From Thelonectria olida (Eukaryota > Ascomycota > Sordariomycetes > Hypocreales > Nectriaceae): a DNA stretch of 64,000 bases. Shown here piece after piece: positions 23,115 to 34,253 of the stretch. The first letter of the stretch is position 1. Every line of letters begins with the position of its first letter. The DNA lies in the NCBI GenBank assembly GCA_020736575.1, contig JAGPYM010000072.1, positions 36,791-100,790 on the forward strand, in the 5' to 3' direction. The translations under genes were made by a program, and so were the position numbers. Under the pieces are notes generated by a model. The model was not told the origin of the DNA, searched no databases, and saw only the letters and a list, made by a program, of their open reading frames with translations.

Positions 23115-24218
23115 ATGTTCCAAACCAACTCGGCTGCTCAACCGATTTCGCACTCGTTCCACATGTCCACACCAGGGCAGCAGCATTGGCTCGCGCCGTA
23201 CGAGATTCGCCACGGTGTTTCTACCGTGAGCGGACAAGAGCTCCAACTGGAGCGTCACGAGATTCTGCACCACCTCCGCGGTTATCTAGAGGGGTGCCAT
23301 CGGAAGGATCTGTGGTGCTACCAGGGTCGCCAGATCCATCGTATGGAGTATCTCCCACAACTCGACGGCTCACGGGCTCTTGACTTTCGGAACAAAACAG
23401 TTCCAATCTATCTCCTCAACGGCGACGCAGAAAAGAGAGGCTTCACTGGGCTGCTTCTCGGCGTTATCCACAATTATCTCTACCGCAGATGGTTCCGCCC
23501 CTATCGTACCGACATCGAACGTGGTCAGTTCGTGGCCAAGGTCGTTCTTTGTATCGTCCAGCCGGATACCAAAGACGAAGACTCTGCCGTCGACCTGGCG
23601 ATGCGCATGCACGCTACAATCAATACCCGCCTCGACAGCATTAGAGCGCAGCAGGTTTACACGACCCGACCCCTGTTTAGGGCCATGGCAATCATAATCC
23701 CAGGCCAAAACTATCATACTTGTGGCGTTGTATCTCGTGTTGCCGCGATGCCTGTCCTGATTGTCCTCACTGGCGAGAATGAAGGGATAAGCGCGCCGAT
23801 TTCATTTGACGCGATTGCCGATCGGGCCGAAATGGTCACCGTCGGTGGCAAGGCAGCCGTTCGAACCGACCTGGAGACGGCAATCGGCTTCGTCATGCTC
23901 TTGGAGGAACGCGAGGATGGAGCTTTCGGTCCACAGCCCAACCCGGTTGCTTCCACGGCCGCTTCCACAGTCGACGTCGAGAGCGGAGAGCAGCTTTACA
24001 AGAATGTACAGATCATGGCGAGGCAGTTGGGATGGACTGATGAGCCTCTGGTTGGCCCCAGCTCACAGTGGGTGGATGCAGAAAAGTACTCGGACTGGAC
24101 CGGTCATGGAGCCCAGATGAATGCCGTCGTGATGGAGTGCTGGGAACAAAACGGATGGAGGGGCCACGCCTGGTCTTGCCGCTGTAGTGATTCTGAGCGT
24201 CTTGGAGAGCATAAGTAA
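23115..24218 (+). CDS. hypothetical protein, 367 residues, intronless
   Basis: A single uninterrupted frame from ATG 23115 to 24218. I do not recognise the family. It has no signal peptide and no clear membrane span. Conspicuous segments are IEDLW-like aromatic patches (RKDLWCYQGRQIHRMEYLP), an Arg/Tyr-rich helix (LYRRWFRPYRTDIERGQF), hydrophobic strands (FRAMAIIIPGQNY, MPVLIVLTGENEG) and a Trp/Cys-rich tail (CWEQNGWRGHAWSCRC). Codon use looks normal and no stop interrupts it, although neighbours on both sides are damaged. It is likely expressed and cytoplasmic; function unknown. Confidence 0.55.
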   Translation: MFQTNSAAQPISHSFHMSTPGQQHWLAPYEIRHGVSTVSGQELQLERHEILHHLRGYLEGCHRKDLWCYQGRQIHRMEYLPQLDGSRALDFRNKTVPIYLLNGDAEKRGFTGLLLGVIHNYLYRRWFRPYRTDIERGQFVAKVVLCIVQPDTKDEDSAVDLAMRMHATINTRLDSIRAQQVYTTRPLFRAMAIIIPGQNYHTCGVVSRVAAMPVLIVLTGENEGISAPISFDAIADRAEMVTVGGKAAVRTDLETAIGFVMLLEEREDGAFGPQPNPVASTAASTVDVESGEQLYKNVQIMARQLGWTDEPLVGPSSQWVDAEKYSDWTGHGAQMNAVVMECWEQNGWRGHAWSCRCSDSERLGEHK

Positions 24219-24309
24219 GACCTTACTCGGTACCGCTGATGTAGCCGGCAATCCACCCGAACCAGCCACTTGTGTCACTGGATCTTGAGGCTGCTTCAAC
24301 ACCAACCCT

Positions 24310-25231
24310 CAGGGGCCCAAACGATACAATCGATGCCTCGGACTCCAGCAGCGTGCTCCCGCTGACGCATATAGATAATAAAGACGCTGGAATTCGCAAC
24401 TACCTCGTTTAACGGCCCAGTCATGGGGACATCACTCTATACTTTGCCGCAAAACCTAACAAGGCGCCCAACTGCGCAACTATCCTGGGCTTTCGTACCG
24501 AGGATGGCTCTGGGATACTTGGCTCCGGCCTCAGCTTTTTCCCTTTACCTGCTAGCGAGATGTTCACGTTGAACTTGGAATGTGATTTACGTAACTCGCC
24601 TTCCGGGACGCGAGCCATCACCACGTTGGTGAGAATCCAGTTACCAACACCAGACCGGCGACATTATTAGGCGACAGCTTCTATGCCGTAGGCCAAGTGC
24701 AAAGCTTTCCAGCTGCCAGCACGCTCTCTTCCTGCTCGACCAACTGGTTTGGCAAACCACTTTTCAATATTGTCACGACTGCAACATGTATGAAGGAGCT
24801 TTTCGACAATATGAGGCAGTTCTTTTGTGACAAAGATGGGACATATCGGGTCTTTGCTTGCAAAATTCCCGATCCGGACGGAACTGGAGGCGCGCCGCTT
24901 GGCCTGTCGTTCCTCTTCTTTTATGGCGGCGATACTACCGCCTCCGACCTTGCCAACCTACTCGCATACGAGATGGTTCATAATTGGGCCACGGTGACAG
25001 GCACCTATGCCGAGACTACCTGGTACATTGAGGACATTTGACTACTACTCTGCAATACGTCCCCTGCGCTTCGGGATGCAGTCCATAGACCAGTTCGCCG
25101 AGGAGATTAATTTTTTTGGGCGAAACTACTACGCCAACCCTTTTATTAACCTTACCAACGAGGCCCAGGAATATAAACATATGGCCAACACAGGCCCTAT
25201 CGTTATGTCAAAGGGGAGCCTTGGCCCCTAA
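24310..25231 (+). pseudogene. metallopeptidase (HExxH type, M1/M61-like) pseudogene
   Basis: Reading in shifting frames gives a coherent protein: NYLV, a stop (TAA 24410-24412), GDITLYFAAKPN, then after a frame change near 24660 GDSFYAVGQVQSF, GGDTTASDLANLL, then AYEMVHNW and TWYIE, a second frame change near 25035, and DYYSAIRPLRFG. The AxEMVHNW and WYxE-DYYS pattern fits the zinc site of gluzincin-type peptidases (HExxH plus downstream Glu). The first zinc His is Tyr here (TAC at 24967-24969), again a CpA-to-TpA change. Stops, frame changes and the lost His make it inactive. The 3' end at 25231 may be premature. Confidence 0.65.
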
Positions 25232-25740
25232 TGCGCTTCGGAGGAAGATGGGCTTCTAGTGCATTGCGAGACCGAGGCTTTTAAGACCTAGCCTAGCCAG
25301 TTTGATGGGAGTTTTAATTCTCTAGCGTTAATTAGTGCATTTCAGTGGTTTGTAGATGTTTTGAGGGAACAATAGTCAATTGAAAGAGCAGATGCCAGCT
25401 TTTTACGCTTCAGGAATACTACAATAGAGTATCCATGTCGAAAAAATGAACCGTTGCTGGTAAGTCCGGGCCTATGGCCCCATTATGCCAACGGCGACAG
25501 AGAAACCGGGAGCTGTCCAAGTATTCATCTGGTTTAACACTGCAAAAGAACATAAAGTTTTACATATAGCAACATTTCATGCTTGCCCTGAACGGACTGG
25601 GAAAAGTGCCGAGTCAGGAAAGCCTAGCAGTGTGCTCCCGCAAATCGATATCATTAGGCACCGATAGGGACAGGGCTTTCGGTAGGTATTCTGATTGACC
25701 CGATCGAATTATAGCTTTAGTCCAAAACTATAACCAAGCC
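25232..25740. other. no supported gene
   Basis: A convergent interval between two pseudogenes. It may hold their decayed 3' ends. I see no open frame with family likeness and no RNA gene. Confidence 0.4.
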
Positions 25741-26420
25741 TTACAGCTCTTCTGGTGTTCCCACCCGGCCTTCAGCCAAGAGATCCAGCCTCGGGTGTGT
25801 CCACGCCTCTATGAGCTGAGAGACGGCCATCGGTTGGTCGTGAGGGGCCATGTGCCCGGCGGAATCCACCGTGGCCAAAGTCAACCTCCCTACTCTCTTG
25901 AACTCGCCTCCTCGAGCCTTGACGTCATGTCTGCCGGCAAAATACCAAGGTTGAAGTTTCTGAGTCATGAACTTGGCATGGCCGCTCCACAATAGGTTGT
26001 TATATACCCAAACAACCCCCTCGGTGGTACCGCAGCCTTCAAGTTGAGCTCAAGGTCACAAGTATCTTACACAATAACGCCACTATGTCCATTCACAACT
26101 AAAAGAGGAGTTTCTTTTTCGTCAAGGAGGCTCCCAATCTCGCGCGTCGACGGAAGTACCATGTCTGGCTAGGAAGCCCATTCCGTGTTCATTTCCATAT
26201 TCACAGTGGTGAGGTTGAACCACTCATCAAACCCGAGAGCTCTCTGCAAACCCTCGGAGTTCATGTACTTCTCAACCTCCTCCATGCCTAGAATACGGTC
26301 AGCTTCTGATAGATCCGCTACACGCGAGACTCACCGAGGCGTCCGGCATGACTGAGATAGATAGAGTTCCATAATAACGCATAGTAGTTAAATTGTAACC
26401 GCGCAACTCAGACGTCCACC
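25741..26420 (-). pseudogene. serine carboxypeptidase (S10) C-terminal fragment
   Basis: The minus strand shows two former exons. One ends NSIYLSHAGRL and splices (GTGAGT to TTCTAG, about 26290-26335) to MEEVEKYMNSEGLQRALGF. Further on are TPLLVVNGHSGVIV, which resembles the segment around the catalytic Asp of S10 peptidases, and finally VDSAGHMAPHDQP, the conserved region with the catalytic His. Stops interrupt it, including TAG at 26169-26171 (CAG-to-TAG by context) and another near 26070. The 5' two thirds, with the catalytic Ser, are missing. It is a relic of a vacuolar or secreted carboxypeptidase. Confidence 0.7.
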
Positions 26421-26781
26421 CGAGATTCCTGGAAACTGGAGTTGCAAGCGCTTTTCTGTGGAGGAATGCGGCCACTATTAAGGGTGCAAGGAATGGTCAT
26501 TATCACACCATTGGCTCGTTAATTTTCTGTTTACATCTGTATTTCTTATTCGTGAGAATTCATGTCTAAGATACGTGTGCTACTCTATTGAAGTAAAAAA
26601 AAAAGAAACTCCTACTAGAGCCTGCACATGTTACCACCCAGTTGTGCACACATCACAATAAGGATCTCAGTAAAGTTATCAGAATGTTGTGTTGCTCTAT
26701 GATTATCGAATGTATGAGATTAATCGGGACATCGAATAATCTCATGCCTCATAATGCGACACTGGTCCATCTCATGTCCAA
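26421..26781. other. intergenic, downstream of the lyase gene
   Basis: No gene is visible. The 3' UTR of the minus-strand lyase would lie at the right end. An A10 run is present near 26597. Confidence 0.4.
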
Positions 26782-27816
26782 CTAACGAACATACTTCTCA
26801 GACAGATCCCAATACTCTTGGAAGCCCACTGCGCTGCACACGTCCCCAAACGCCATGTTTGTCTTGGGGGGCTTTTCCTTATGATGCAAAGCCGCGAGCG
26901 ATGTCCTTATGGCCTTGATACTGGCCGCCAGAACTGTTAGTGGGTAAGCAACGCTGCAGTAGCCCATGCCGGCAAGCTCGTTATACGACAGGGCTGGCGT
27001 CTTGCCGCCTTCAATAACGTTAATGAAAGATGGAACATCAGGGCCCAAGTCCCGTCGTGATTGCTTCATCTCTTCAACTGTAGTGATGGCTTCGATGGCC
27101 ACTGCATCGGCTCCCTCAGCAAAGAAAGCCTTGGCTCGTTTGATGGCTTCGTCATATGAGATAATATGTGCGTCTGTGCGCGCCAGAATGAAGATATCAG
27201 TTCCCTCATTGCGAGCTGCGACCGCAGCGCGAATTCTCGAGACGGCTTCCTCAAAGTCGACAACCTGCTTGTCTTTGGTATGACCGCAACCTGGGGCTCG
27301 TTAGTGATTCTTTCCGAAGAAACGTCTTGTCCGTCTGTTGGGATACGCACGCTTCGGGCTGACCTGATCCTCGATCATGATGCCCGCGGCTCCAGCCTTG
27401 GCATAACCTTGGACAGTACGCCAAACGTTAACCTCGTTTCCATATCCAGTATCTGCATCGACCATGACGGGTACATCTACAATCCTGCAGACCTCAACAG
27501 TCTTGTTGACCATCTCGGCGAACCCCAGGTATCCAGCATCCGCCAGTCCATGTGACGCGCTGACTGCATAACCTCCAAGGAAGACCATGGGGAAACCAGC
27601 CTCCTCGACAAGACGGGCAGTCAAACCGTCCCAAGCAATTGGGTGTTGGACGATGGTGGTGTGGTCGAGATGTGCGTCGAGCATGATTTTGCGCAGCCGT
27701 ACAGCAGACTCATTTCGCCTGGTGCCACGCTCTAGAGGGTAAGGGTAGCGGGAGCTGGAGTCCTTGAGGCCATATTTAGATTGAGAAGAAGGCATGTTGA
27801 ACGCTTTGTTGTTCAT
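26782..27816 (-). CDS. isocitrate lyase/PEP mutase superfamily enzyme (carbon-carbon lyase type)
   Basis: Two exons (27816-27351, 27290-26782) with a 60-bp intron give 324 residues. Features in order: WDGLTARLVEEAGFPMVFLG and GYAVSAS (residues about 62-88), the Mg-binding DADTGYGN (about 120-127), GIMIEDQ (about 145-151) and the catalytic loop SPKRCGH, restored exactly across the intron. KRCGH is the signature of methylisocitrate, isocitrate and oxaloacetate-type lyases; true PEP mutases carry a different loop (PKxNS-like). I therefore expect cleavage of a 2-hydroxy or 2-alkylmalate-type acid to pyruvate, glyoxylate or oxalate plus a second acid. No targeting signal is obvious. It is divergent from a thiamine-diphosphate decarboxylase. 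An alternative start is Met8. Confidence 0.85.
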
Positions 27817-28271
27817 GGTGTGATTGTTATCGTTAAGGTGTTACTCCAATATCGAGACCTGATTCAGCGGACGAAGCGGAATTGCTTAGGACTTGGGAAG
27901 AATAAATGGACTTCACTTTGCTGAGATTCGGAGTTATGGAAGAACTTCCATTAAGAAGATTTGCTTTCTATCACCTACCTATTATACTTCTTACACTTGG
28001 ACTTAATGACTTCATTCTCTGATGGCTGGAGAAGCCGCCGGCGATTTCGGTAATTTCGGTATTTTCGGGGTGCGAGTGCTACTCATTGAAAGATAGAATA
28101 CCTGGGCGCTCCTCAACTTTCTTTCGGAACTGTTCCGCGATGGAACGTTGACTCGGATTATTTAAACTGCCATGTCCTCAAAGCGAAGCCATGATTAACA
28201 CACATCGTCACCGTGGCAAGTCCCGAGTTCGTCTCTGAACCCAACAACTACCAATTACCCGCGCAGCCAGA
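27817..28271. promoter_or_regulatory. divergent promoter of the lyase and the decarboxylase, with CGG motifs
   Basis: These 455 bp separate the two start codons. Candidate Zn2Cys6 sites are the direct repeat CGG-N6-CGG at 27868-27879 and the inverted pair CGG-N7-CCG at 28125-28137. TTTCGGTAATTTCGGTATTTTCGG, near 28045-28070, is a triple repeat of the CGG-containing phrase. The regulator at 30754 is an obvious candidate to bind here. This is inference from motif form only. Confidence 0.4.
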
Positions 28272-30473
28272 ATGCCGACTGCAGAAGAGACCGAGATTCC
28301 GCTATCTCTGTACCTATGGAGAAGGTATGATACCTTCTTTGCTGTTTTCTCATCATATTCCGCTGCGTGTCTAATGCAAAGCCTCTAGAATCCGGCAGCT
28401 GGGCACCCAGAGCATCATGGGCGTGCCCGGGGACATGAATCTGGAGCTCCTTGACTACCTGGACGAGGTGGATGGCTTGTCCTGGGGTATGAGCCTTGGC
28501 CCACGCCTTTTTTATGTCTTTGCTGATGAATAACTAGTTGGGAATGCGAACGAGCTCAACGCCGCATACGCCGCTGATGGCTATGCTAGAGTCAAGGGCA
28601 GTCCCGGTGTTGGTGAGCTCCCTCACGTGTCATGAAATCGAAGCTCTACTGATAAAATTATATACAGTCGTCACAACAATGGGTGTTGGTGAGCTGAGTG
28701 CTTTGAACGGTGTTGCTGGCGCCTATACCGAGCAGGTCAAGCTCATCCACATTGTCGGCACGACTCCAACTCACGTCCAGGCCAAGCGACTCATGATACA
28801 CCATAGTTTAGGCCCTAATCCAGACCACAAGGTGCGTAAGGACAATTGAAAGCCAGTCTACGAAATTCTGATTGCAATACTAGGTGTACGAGAAGATATC
28901 CAGCCATGTTCGCTGTGCACACGCATGGCTCGAAGACCAAATGACTGCCACTGCTGAAGTTGATGTTTGTTAAACCTTACTTGTGAATTAGGCTTCTTAG
29001 CTAACGGTTGGAACAGAGAGTCATCAGAGAGTGCATGGTTAACTCCCTGCCAGTGTACATCTTCGTCCCAATGGATTTCGTGCACGTTCCCGTCGCCTCA
29101 TCGCCTCTCCGAACGCCAATCGACTTCATCCTTCCGGTGGACGAGGAACAAGAGGCCATTGCCGTATCAGAGACGATTGCGGCGATCCGAAGTGCTAAGT
29201 GCCCCGTGCTACTGGTGGACTGTCTCACAGATCGCCACAATGCTGTGGAAGAAGCACAAGCATTGGCTGAAATTGTCCAATTTCCCATATTCTCGACTTC
29301 CATGGGTAAGACGATTATTGGCGAAACTCATCCTAGGTACTACGGCATCTACAACGGGACCGTCTCATATCCGGGAGTCAAGAGTCTAGTAGAAGAGAGT
29401 GATTGTATCCTCAATCTTGGACCCCTTTTGGCAGACAGCAATACCGGTGGCCACACGAGAGATATACGCTCCGACCAAGTCATAATGGTTGAGTCTAGTA
29501 GTTGCAGTGTGAGTATTGGACAGTAGATATCTTGGCCTTGCAGTTATCTGACCATATATGAAGGTCTTCGGCGCCAGGTACGAGGGCGTATATCTCAAGC
29601 CATGTAGGTCCCCAAATGCAATTATTTGCAATTTTCCACTAACTTGCATCTAGTTTTACGAAAGCTCTTGGCAGAGCTGAAAGGCTGCGAGATGCCCACT
29701 GTGACTCTGCCAGTTCTTCCCGCCCAGCCAGAACCATCCGATTCCGATTCGAAAGATATTGTCCAGTCCTGGATCTGGAAACGGCTTGGCAACTTTACCA
29801 GGGCAGGAGATGTCCTCGTTGCTGAGTCTGGAACCGCTCAGTTTGGATTCCCAGACGCAGAATTCCCGACAGGAGCAAAATACCTGACACAGGTATACTA
29901 TGGCAGCATTGGATACTCGGTCGGAGCCTGTCTCGGCGTGGCGATTGCGCAGAAAGAGTTGGAATTGGAAACGGGACGCCGAGGCAGAACAATCCTCGTA
30001 GTTGGCGACGGTAGTCTGCAGTTGACGGTCCAGGAGATTGGGAGCATGATACGATTGGGGTTGAATCCACTACTGTAAGTGAACGACAGGATGTTCCAGG
30101 CGAATCTTACTAACCTTGCATTAGAATCGTTATTAACAACAACGGCTACACTATTGAACGTGCTATTCACGGCCCGCAGGCAGGCTACAATGATATTGCA
30201 TCCTGGAAGCACCAGCAGCTGCTTGGTTTCTTCGGTGCCGAGTCGGCTGCAGAGTCGAGCCGACAAGTTCGGACAAAGGAGGAGATGGAAGCGGTCCTCG
30301 TGGCCGAGGCATATCAATCACCAACCAGCATCCAGTTACTTGAAGTGCACATGGATGTGATGGATATTCCTTGGCGTCTGCGGGACCAAATTGCCATAAT
30401 CAATGCCCGATCAAAGACGACAAAGGGAGGGACTGGTTTGGCAAATGGCACGAAGGCTTCGAACGGGTTCTGA
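28272..30473 (+). CDS. thiamine-diphosphate-dependent 2-oxo-acid decarboxylase (pyruvate/indolepyruvate decarboxylase family)
   Basis: Nine exons (28272-28324, 28389-28486, 28538-28612, 28668-28831, 28884-28964, 29017-29508, 29564-29603, 29654-30074, 30125-30473) give 590 residues, near the usual 560-600. The catalytic set is complete: Asp in GVPGDMNLEL, Glu in NELNAAYAADGYAR (about 54), paired His in MIHHSLG (about 120), the ThDP/Mg motif GDGSLQLTVQE (about 452) to NNNGYTIE (about 480-487). HGPQAGYND matches the PDC/IPDC branch. It should decarboxylate a 2-oxo acid to an aldehyde in the cytosol. The divergent lyase could supply its substrate if that lyase releases pyruvate or another 2-oxo acid. 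All eight introns (50-64 bp) keep frame. Confidence 0.88.
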
Positions 30474-30753
30474 GGGGGATGGCGATAATGACGAAAGAAT
30501 CTAAGTGATAGGCTCCATTGGCGAACTCATAGTGATTTATGCCGACTTTATTCGAGCCCTTTAAATGCATACCATCATCAATGCCGATCCTCTCGGCCGG
30601 GAGAGCGTCGCAATTCCGAAAATGGTTCCGGAGCTTCCCCGCATTGCCAGCGTCTGGGCCGAAGCATGAGCAACATCCATATTTAACTGCCAGGAAACCC
30701 CCGAGATTCCCGAATCCTCCGAATTTTCCTATCTCCATGCTATTCGCTCTACC
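30474..30753. promoter_or_regulatory. short intergenic region before the regulator
   Basis: Only 280 bp separate the decarboxylase stop and the regulator ATG, and both genes point the same way. A repeated CCGAATCCTCCGAATTTTCC phrase near 30710 and CGG/CCG trinucleotides are present. No RNA gene is seen. Confidence 0.35.
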
Positions 30754-33504
30754 ATGTCTGCGGCTTCGTCTTCATTGGACCCGCCTATTCAGGGCCTGAG
30801 TCCCGAGGTTACTGGTCCTGCTACTCACAGCCGATCATACAAGGCCTGTTCTGCTTGTCGTTCACGCAAGGTTCGATGTGTCGTCGAAGGCAGATCTGCC
30901 GGAGCCGACTGCCGGCAATGTCAAAAGTACGGTGTAACAGCAGAGAGCTACCATCGATATTTTTTGCCTAATTCAATCGTGTGCTTAGGGACAGGACTCA
31001 ATGCACTTTCGAGACTAAAAAGCGATCCTATGACACAAGCAGTCGCGTAAGAAAGTCGCAGCAGAAACGCACAAGGACGGTATTGCCTCCTCCATCGGCA
31101 TCCCCGGACAATCCGGTGAGTGCTCCCAAGGCTCTTGAATCAGCTGCTGTGAGGCTTAATCGGGCGATAGATAGAGCCCCAGGAAGACTTTGGCGTCAGA
31201 AGCTCGGCAGATGCTCTCTTATTTCTGTCAGACGTCGCAGTGAGACAACAAGACACTGTGTCGCCAACAGGGCTCGACCACATCACTCGACCGGACGACA
31301 GTCATCCTCAGGCGGGGTATAGAACGCAAAGCGACTCGGCTATCTGTTCAGCGCCTGGCGTTCAAGATGCCCAAAGTCTGCTCGACTCCTCAGCATCCCC
31401 TTGGTCGAGTAATCATGTCCAGAATCAGGTATCGGCCTTCCACTGCCGACTATTCTGGGACAACATTGTCCTTCCTCACGAAGCTCTAGCCTACGTATTC
31501 TTCTTTTTTGAGAAGCTCTATCCTTTTTTCCCATTTGTCCCCGACATGTACTATCTCTGCGCGACCAGTAGCGAACCCGATCTTCAAGTTATGCGGACAC
31601 TTTTCGAAGATGATGAGATTCTTCTCGCAAGTATAATCACAGTATCCAGTCGCTACTACCATCTCCCCGCACATGCTATTGGTGGATATGAGAGAAGTTG
31701 CGACATTCACAGCCGGTGCTGGGATTGGACCAGAACCCACATATCCAGGGTCGTCTTTGAAGGGAGCAGGCCAAAAGCCCTCCTCTCTATCGTGGAGTCT
31801 CTCTTGATGCTGGCTGAGTGGATGCCGAAGCCGATTCATGCTCTCGTGGAGCAGACAGATCAACGTCAACACGGTAGTGCGAGTCAAGAAACGCAATCCA
31901 GACGATTTATCGGCGAACACATACTACAGCCAGCGTTCCGAACTGACCATGTGTCGTGGTAAGTCAACAAGGATCATCGTTTCTGTAATGAGAATAATCT
32001 CATTCTTTCCTACCTAGGTCGTACGTCGGCAATGCTTTTCTTCTTCTCCGATCTCTCCCACCCGACAAACGCAATTGCCATGTCCTCAAAACTACGAATA
32101 GATATCTCGTCATCCTCTTTAGCTGCCTTATCATGTCGCAGTCGCTGGCCCGTCGTCTAGCGCGACCACCTCTCATGAGCTTCGACGACGTGGATATGAC
32201 GGAAATCTCTCACGCCTTCGGCGAGCGCAACCAAAGACTTGCACGTGGAGGCATGGACCCCCAAGTCACCCGAGAGCTGAGCTTAGGAACCTCTGATAAA
32301 TTTCACGAAGCTTTTGTTGAATTAATGAGACTACTTGCCCGGGCTCAGGAAGTCCTGCACTCGCCCACAGCAGATAGCATCATTGAAGCAAGGAGACAAA
32401 CCCGAATCGGCAGCCCACAGCTCATTGCCCTACTTCAACATTTCGACAATCTTAACCAATCATGGAAGACGAGATACACGGAATTATTTGACAGCAAGTT
32501 GCCTTCATGAATCGCATCTTTTGGAATTATGAGGTGACAGTCATCGTTTGCCGGTACCGCGCCGGGAATGTCCAAGTTCTCGCACTACATGTTGAAGGCA
32601 GATTTTGAGTATCTCCGACTCTATGAGTTTTCTCCAAGTCTCGGGGCCTGTGTAAGAGATGGACGAGATGGCGTCGCAAATCTCTCTAGCCGACCACCTT
32701 CCACGCAGCAACGCGCCGATTGGGAGTTCTCTCCTGAATCTCCAGCGTATTACTTGGAGCAAGCGATTGAAGCCGCCGAGGCGCTGCTTCGCTTATTGCT
32801 CAACTTCCATTTCCCCGCCACACAGAGAACATTGCGTTACGCCAGCTCGAGGCATTACATGAAGATCGTATTTGCAGCCGTTTTTCTCATACAGGTAAAC
32901 CCCCCTCAGACAAAACGCGTGTCCTTGCATTCTCATGGAGAGATAGGTTTTGAGATCAGGCATACCCAGTAGTGACTATCAAACCATCTTGGTTTCCACT
33001 TTGAAGGAGACAGTCTTGACCCTTGAAAGCTGCAGTATAGACGTCGCCCACCCAGCATTCCGCTATTCCATTCTGCTTCGAGGTTTGATGGCAGAAACTC
33101 AGCGAAGACAAGAATCCCTGACGCCAAGCCCTCTTTCCCTGACCATTGGGCCAAGAGATTGTCGGCGGACCCATGCTGTCGCAAATGCCGCAAGTGGCGA
33201 GGGGAGGCCAGGTTCTTCGCAAGCCAACTCTACTGGAGATCAAAGGTACTCGTCCCAAGAAATGGTTTCGAAATGCAAACTCTTAACATTGAATAGCAGA
33301 TCTGGGGTAGATGCGGACAATGCCGCTCCGTTCATGGCTGGCAGAGCTAGCCGCGGGCCACAGCACGAGGATGGCCGACAAGCCTCCGAAAGCACACAAT
33401 GGCTTGCGGAAAATGAATTCAGCACGAACTGGGAGGATTCTCTTGAATTTCTAGACGGGGATACTTTCTTACAGTCGCTCATTGGCATTGACTTTTTAAA
33501 CTAG
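30754..33504 (+). CDS. Zn2Cys6 transcription factor with fungal middle homology region
   Basis: Exon 1 (30754-30926) and exon 2 (30989-31115) together complete the zinc cluster: CSACRSRKVRC, then CRQCQKDRTQC, with the intron falling inside QK|DR. Further exons are 31171-31958, from 32018, then from about 32552 to 32894, 32947-33245 and 33300-33504. The middle has the typical fungal regulator region (FWDNIVLPHEALAYVFFFFEKLYPFFPFVP). It should be a nuclear DNA-binding protein recognising CGG triplets. The junction near 32508 is unresolved: the frame meets TGA at 32508-32510, and the next good segment (MSKFSHYMLKADFEYLRLY) is in another frame with no canonical donor, so a frameshift or missed intron is possible. 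Its position suggests control of the two enzyme genes upstream. Confidence 0.75.
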
Positions 33505-34253
33505 CCAGGACAATGATAAGTTGGTGCATGTGTGCTGGTGCTGTTCATTTTCACACCTTTGACAAATCGTGACTCCTCACATGCATAGGTGAAGCATCAC
33601 GTGGTGATCCCATTTCTTAAGTCACGTCTCTTAACGAAGCGCTTAGAGCTTGAAACATCACGCAGATCAGGTCAGGCGCCTTCTTCGTTGGTAAAAAGTA
33701 GGAGATGGCTTGGAACATGAGCTCCATGATAACAATGCCAACCGCCAAAATGGGGGAGACTACCCTAGACGAGAGCACAGCCTCAAAGGGATTATTTACT
33801 ATCTCCAGGCTGGACCATGACGCTAATCACCGTCACCCACTTCTCACGCAACGGCTTGTCTCTCTAATCCCAGATGACAGGAATGATAAAGGACGATGGT
33901 GGCCGCCAATGGCAAACGCGCGCAAGGTCATCTCGAAGACACCCAATTGCACCTTGTCCTTGATGGCCTAGCATTTCAATACTTTCTACGGAGGACCTCT
34001 TTATTCATATTGCCTACTTTACTAGGTAGTATTCTGGGCCGATTGGTAGGGGTCGTTGCGTCCCGGCTCTGCAATAGTAAATCGGAAGCCATCGTCTTGT
34101 TTCGTGGGCGATCCAAAACTGGTGCCTTTTGACCGCTCTCGAGGAGATGCGAGATGGAATGATATTCTCGACTCTTGACGAGAGTACATCAATTGTTTTA
34201 GTGGGCTCCCTCTCAACAACCCCCACACTACACAAGCGTTTCAGCGCTTGTCG
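33505..34253. other. no supported gene
   Basis: Normal base composition, short frames only. Nothing is recognised before the tRNA array. Confidence 0.4.

Noticed and set aside
26782..30473. Phosphonate biosynthesis pair (PEP mutase plus phosphonopyruvate decarboxylase)
   Set aside because: The lyase has the KRCGH loop of carbon-carbon lyases, not the PEP mutase loop, and the decarboxylase fits the pyruvate/indolepyruvate branch (paired His, NNNGYTIE). The pairing is kept as a curiosity only.
30400..30738. 112-codon minus-strand frame between decarboxylase and regulator
   Set aside because: It overlaps the end of the decarboxylase coding sequence antisense and the regulator promoter; a shadow frame.
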